This document shows, piece after piece, positions 45,285-46,735 of a stretch of DNA of 46,735 nucleotides. The position numbers and the translations under genes were made by a program. Origin of the DNA: Acidobacteriota bacterium (lineage in GTDB: Bacteria; Acidobacteriota; Terriglobia; Bryobacterales; Bryobacteraceae); NCBI GenBank assembly GCA_026394015.1, contig JAPKZA010000237.1, positions 77,586-124,320 on the forward strand, read 5' to 3'. The notes under the pieces were generated by a model that was given only the letters and a program-made list of their open reading frames with translations, did not search any database and was not told where the DNA came from. Position 1 is the stretch's first letter. Each line of letters starts with the position of its first letter.

Positions 45285-45565
45285 GCGCAGCTTGTTTTTC
45301 GATAGCATTGCTTCGATTGCACCGGGCGACAGACTTGGCCCATGCGAAGTTGTTTTGCGCCTGGAACGTATCGCCGCAGTCAGCATCCGCGCGCCCGAAC
45401 CGAGCGCTCCTAGGCCATGCTCGTCGGGCAGTCAGCGCACAGGGGGCTGGTAGGTGGTCAACTTTTGGCGAATGGGGGAGACGATTCTCTGAGAGCGCCG
45501 AAGCCTAGACCAGGGTCACGGAAGGTGAGCGATATTGACGTCAACGCGGGCGTAAACTTTCCTCA
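45285..45565. other. Gap between the PIN/RHH pair and hicB
   Basis: About 280 nt. Short open frames cross it in several phases, none with coding character or a family match. A 10-base palindrome TTGACGTCAA lies at 45535-45544. Nothing else is seen; it may be remnant accessory DNA. Confidence 0.5.
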
Positions 45566-45787
45566 TCACGAAGCGGGAGGCGCGTATTCAACGATGCTGG
45601 CAGGTTCGGGTATGGGGTCACCATCCTCCCGCATCCCTTTCAGATGGAACGTTATGGCCTCATGAATGAGCTGGCGTGTTTCTTCCTGAGTCGCGCCCGC
45701 TGCAATGCAGCCATCGAGATCGGGAACGTATGCGGACCATCCCGACGATGTCTTCTCCAAAACGATGGCGTATCCATGATTTTTCAT
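45566..45787 (-). CDS. hicB: HicB-type antitoxin, short form
   Basis: 73 residues. The HicB N-terminal domain is plain: YAIVLEKTSSGWSAYVPDLD, GCIAAGATQEETRQLIHEAI and TFHLKGMREDGDPIPEP. No C-terminal DNA-binding domain is present, as in short HicB proteins. Its ATG overlaps the stop codon of the hicA remnant (ATGA), so it was the second gene of a hicA-hicB operon. It is intact while the toxin is interrupted. Confidence 0.88.
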   Translation of the reverse strand: MKNHGYAIVLEKTSSGWSAYVPDLDGCIAAGATQEETRQLIHEAITFHLKGMREDGDPIPEPASIVEYAPPAS

Positions 45788-45981
45788 TGCAGCCCTGCCG
45801 GTCTTTCAATCGATCCTATGGTTTTGGATGCGTCTTCGGCGCTCGGGTGACCGCTGATCGTGACTTTGCCGGGCTTGGTCGGGTGAACGAACTGACGGTG
45901 TGATCCCTAGGTGCTCTTCAAGCGCCATCCGTCACGCTCTATCCGCTTCAACACTTCAATAGAACCTTTATACCCGAGCAT
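45784..45981 (-). pseudogene. hicA: hicA toxin gene with an in-frame amber codon
   Basis: Reading from ATG 45981 (MLGYKGSIEVLKRIERDGWR), the HicA double-stranded-RNA-binding-like fold is clear up to LKST, then TAG at 45907-45909, then the frame continues as GSHRQFVHPTKPGKVTISGH through to AGLQ and TGA at 45784-45786. The region after the stop is the conserved HicA core with the catalytic His of the GSH motif. Everything but the one codon is intact, and the expected 4-nt overlap with hicB is kept. The family usually has Lys or Arg at the stop position, so one base change (AAG to TAG) would explain it. An upstream ATG at 45999 (MSQLIT) is a possible earlier start. Confidence 0.88.
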
Positions 45982-46260
45982 TGTAATCAATTGAGACATG
46001 GCCACGACTCTGCCTTCGACGTTACGGACGAGGCTAAGGGGGCGTGTGCTAGAGAATGCGCGCAATGACCGCCCTGGCGCTGAGGACGGCAACGGCGGCC
46101 GGGGAGGCGCTAGTGGCACGACTGATTCGACGGGGTGGTTGGGGGTGGCGATTTGTACCGGCTTGGTTTCGGGTGGGCCGGTGAGGTGTCACCGGGTCCT
46201 TGCCCTGCCGGCCCTTGGCACCTCTTGACAAGGCTTCTTTCTAGGCTGTGTAGAGTCTTT
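45982..46260. other. Region between hicA and the Phd-like gene
   Basis: About 280 nt serving as the upstream region of both divergent units. I find no supported gene. A 39-residue plus-strand frame near 46065 is Trp/Arg-rich but has no ribosome site. The only regulatory signal is the -35-like element near 46225. Confidence 0.45.
46225..46230 (+). promoter_or_regulatory. -35 element upstream of the Phd-like antitoxin
   Basis: A perfect TTGACA lies at 46225-46230. The -10 is poor: TGTAGA (46249-46254) at 18 nt or TAGAGT (46251-46256) at 20 nt. Either would put the start within a few bases of the ATG at 46261, which has no ribosome site, suggesting a leaderless message. Confidence 0.4.
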
Positions 46261-46539
46261 ATGAAGACCCTGACGATCACCGAAGCCAAGAAGAATCTGG
46301 GCCGGTGGTTGGCCGCAGCCTCCAGCGGGGAGGATATCGGGATTATCTGTGGGGCAGATATCATCGGCCTGCGTAAAGTCGAAGTGGAATCCACCGATTA
46401 TGCTCGGCGCGAATATGGCGCGGCGCCGGAACAGGTAGCCGCCCTTGAACAAGCCACCGACAGGCGCTACCAAAAGCTAAAGCGCTCCGGCGAACTGGTT
46501 ACCGTCTCGACCGAACAGCTCAAGGAGTTGATTGGCTAG
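46261..46539 (+). CDS. Phd/YefM-like antitoxin
   Basis: 92 residues from ATG 46261; an upstream frame to 46135 lacks family character. The N-terminus MKTLTITEAKKNLGRWLAAA and ICGADIIGLRKVEV follow the Phd/YefM pattern of a small DNA-binding dimer that masks a toxin. The C-terminal part (KLKRSGELVTVSTEQLKELIG) would be the toxin-binding tail. It is followed by AAGGAG and a TTG-started reading frame that is cut after 10-11 codons by an insertion sequence, so its toxin has been lost or displaced. Confidence 0.75.
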   Translation: MKTLTITEAKKNLGRWLAAASSGEDIGIICGADIIGLRKVEVESTDYARREYGAAPEQVAALEQATDRRYQKLKRSGELVTVSTEQLKELIG

Positions 46540-46567
46540 AGCGCTGACGATTGATCCCGCGTTGTAG
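46532..46567 (+). pseudogene. 5' stub of the toxin gene paired with the Phd-like antitoxin
   Basis: TTG at 46532, preceded by AAGGAG (46522-46527) and overlapping the antitoxin stop, opens a frame reading MARALTIDPAL before TAG at 46565-46567. The frame enters the IS terminal sequence at about 46563. This fits a coupled downstream toxin gene split by the insertion; only the first 10 codons are left in this window. Confidence 0.55.
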
Positions 46568-46735
46568 CGCACCCGGTTCTTTGGACACATCTTTGTTTAG
46601 GCTGCGACGGCCTGCTGAAAGTACTCTCGCCTGGCTTGAGCCGGCGATCTGTACCCCAGTTTCTCGACCAGCCACTGCTCGTTGTACTTCTCGATGAACT
46701 CCCGCACCGCGGCCCGTACTTCTTCAATGTTCTTA
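46563..46735 (-). mobile_element. IS3-family insertion sequence, orfB end, truncated by window edge
   Basis: The terminus starts near 46563 with TGTAGCGC and continues through CCGGTTCTTTGGACACA, an IS3-type TG...CA inverted-repeat end, 30 nt from the transposase stop codon. The other end and any target duplication lie outside the window. It is inserted directly behind the Phd-like gene. Confidence 0.85.
46597..46735 (-). CDS. IS3-family transposase OrfB, C-terminal fragment
   Basis: The last 45 residues of a DDE transposase (EEVRAAVREFIEKYNEQWLV then EKLGYRSPAQARREYFQ) end at TAA 46597-46599. The F-I-E-x-Y-N ... L-G-Y-x-S-P-A pattern after the catalytic glutamate is typical of IS3-group integrase cores. 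The catalytic residues lie upstream, beyond the right edge, so the gene is partial because of the window rather than visibly broken. Confidence 0.88.
   Translation of the reverse strand, partial: KNIEEVRAAVREFIEKYNEQWLVEKLGYRSPAQARREYFQQAVAA

Noticed and set aside
46135-46260. 42-residue N-terminal extension of the Phd-like protein
   Set aside because: Pro/Gly/Trp-rich, not family-like, and it overlaps the -35 element; ATG 46261 matches the family start.

Overview
The window is GC-rich bacterial chromosome, most likely from an Acidobacteriota member of the Bryobacter/Solibacter type. This rests on gene families rather than on any marker gene: a 1.1-kaa Oar-like TonB-dependent receptor with an N-terminal carboxypeptidase-regulatory domain, an 'acidobacterial duplicated orphan permease' (ADOP) coupled to a PadR regulator, and a serine/threonine kinase fused to a TolB-like propeller that opens MIGTTLSHYKI. 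No rRNA, tRNA or CRISPR was found.

Layout: 1-202 tail of an unknown gene; 303-3644 TonB receptor with a perfect terminator; 3776-5350 unknown protein; 5340-6116 (-) thiG. From 6.3 to 23 kb lies a type VI secretion (T6SS) locus. A good sigma70-type promoter precedes tssB-tssC-hcp-tagJ(broken)-tssA-tssE-tssF-tssG-clpV, which ends in a strong terminator. A second unit follows: vgrG, a LysM/peptidoglycan-binding protein and a 668-residue protein of unknown family that is the best effector or spike-cargo candidate here. The sheath, tube, baseplate and recycling ATPase are present, but tssJ/K/L/M are absent from the locus. The stretch 23-30 kb holds housekeeping and exported proteins (beta-lactamase-fold hydrolase, small secreted protein, alpha/beta hydrolase, UMF1-type transporter, choice-of-anchor-I protein, AcuI/YhdH reductase, NIPSNAP protein). 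30.1-35.4 kb is an AddB-like nuclease and AddA-like helicase-nuclease pair. Then come a methyltransferase, an unknown gene with an unresolved 5' end, the kinase, a Fic AMP-transferase, ADOP and PadR.

The last 2.2 kb is a toxin-antitoxin patch in decay: an intact PIN/RHH pair, a hicAB operon whose hicA carries an in-frame amber codon just before the catalytic histidine, and a Phd-like antitoxin whose downstream partner is cut off by the end of an IS3-family element that runs out of the window.

Two signals go beyond gene calling. Base composition switches strand inside the AddB-like gene: the + strand is C-rich before about 31.7 kb and G-rich after about 32.4 kb, whichever way genes point. This is an origin-type skew flip, or a rearrangement joint. 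Also, the Fic gene is preceded by three copies of a 12-base motif, one overlapping its start codon, which look like an autoregulatory operator.
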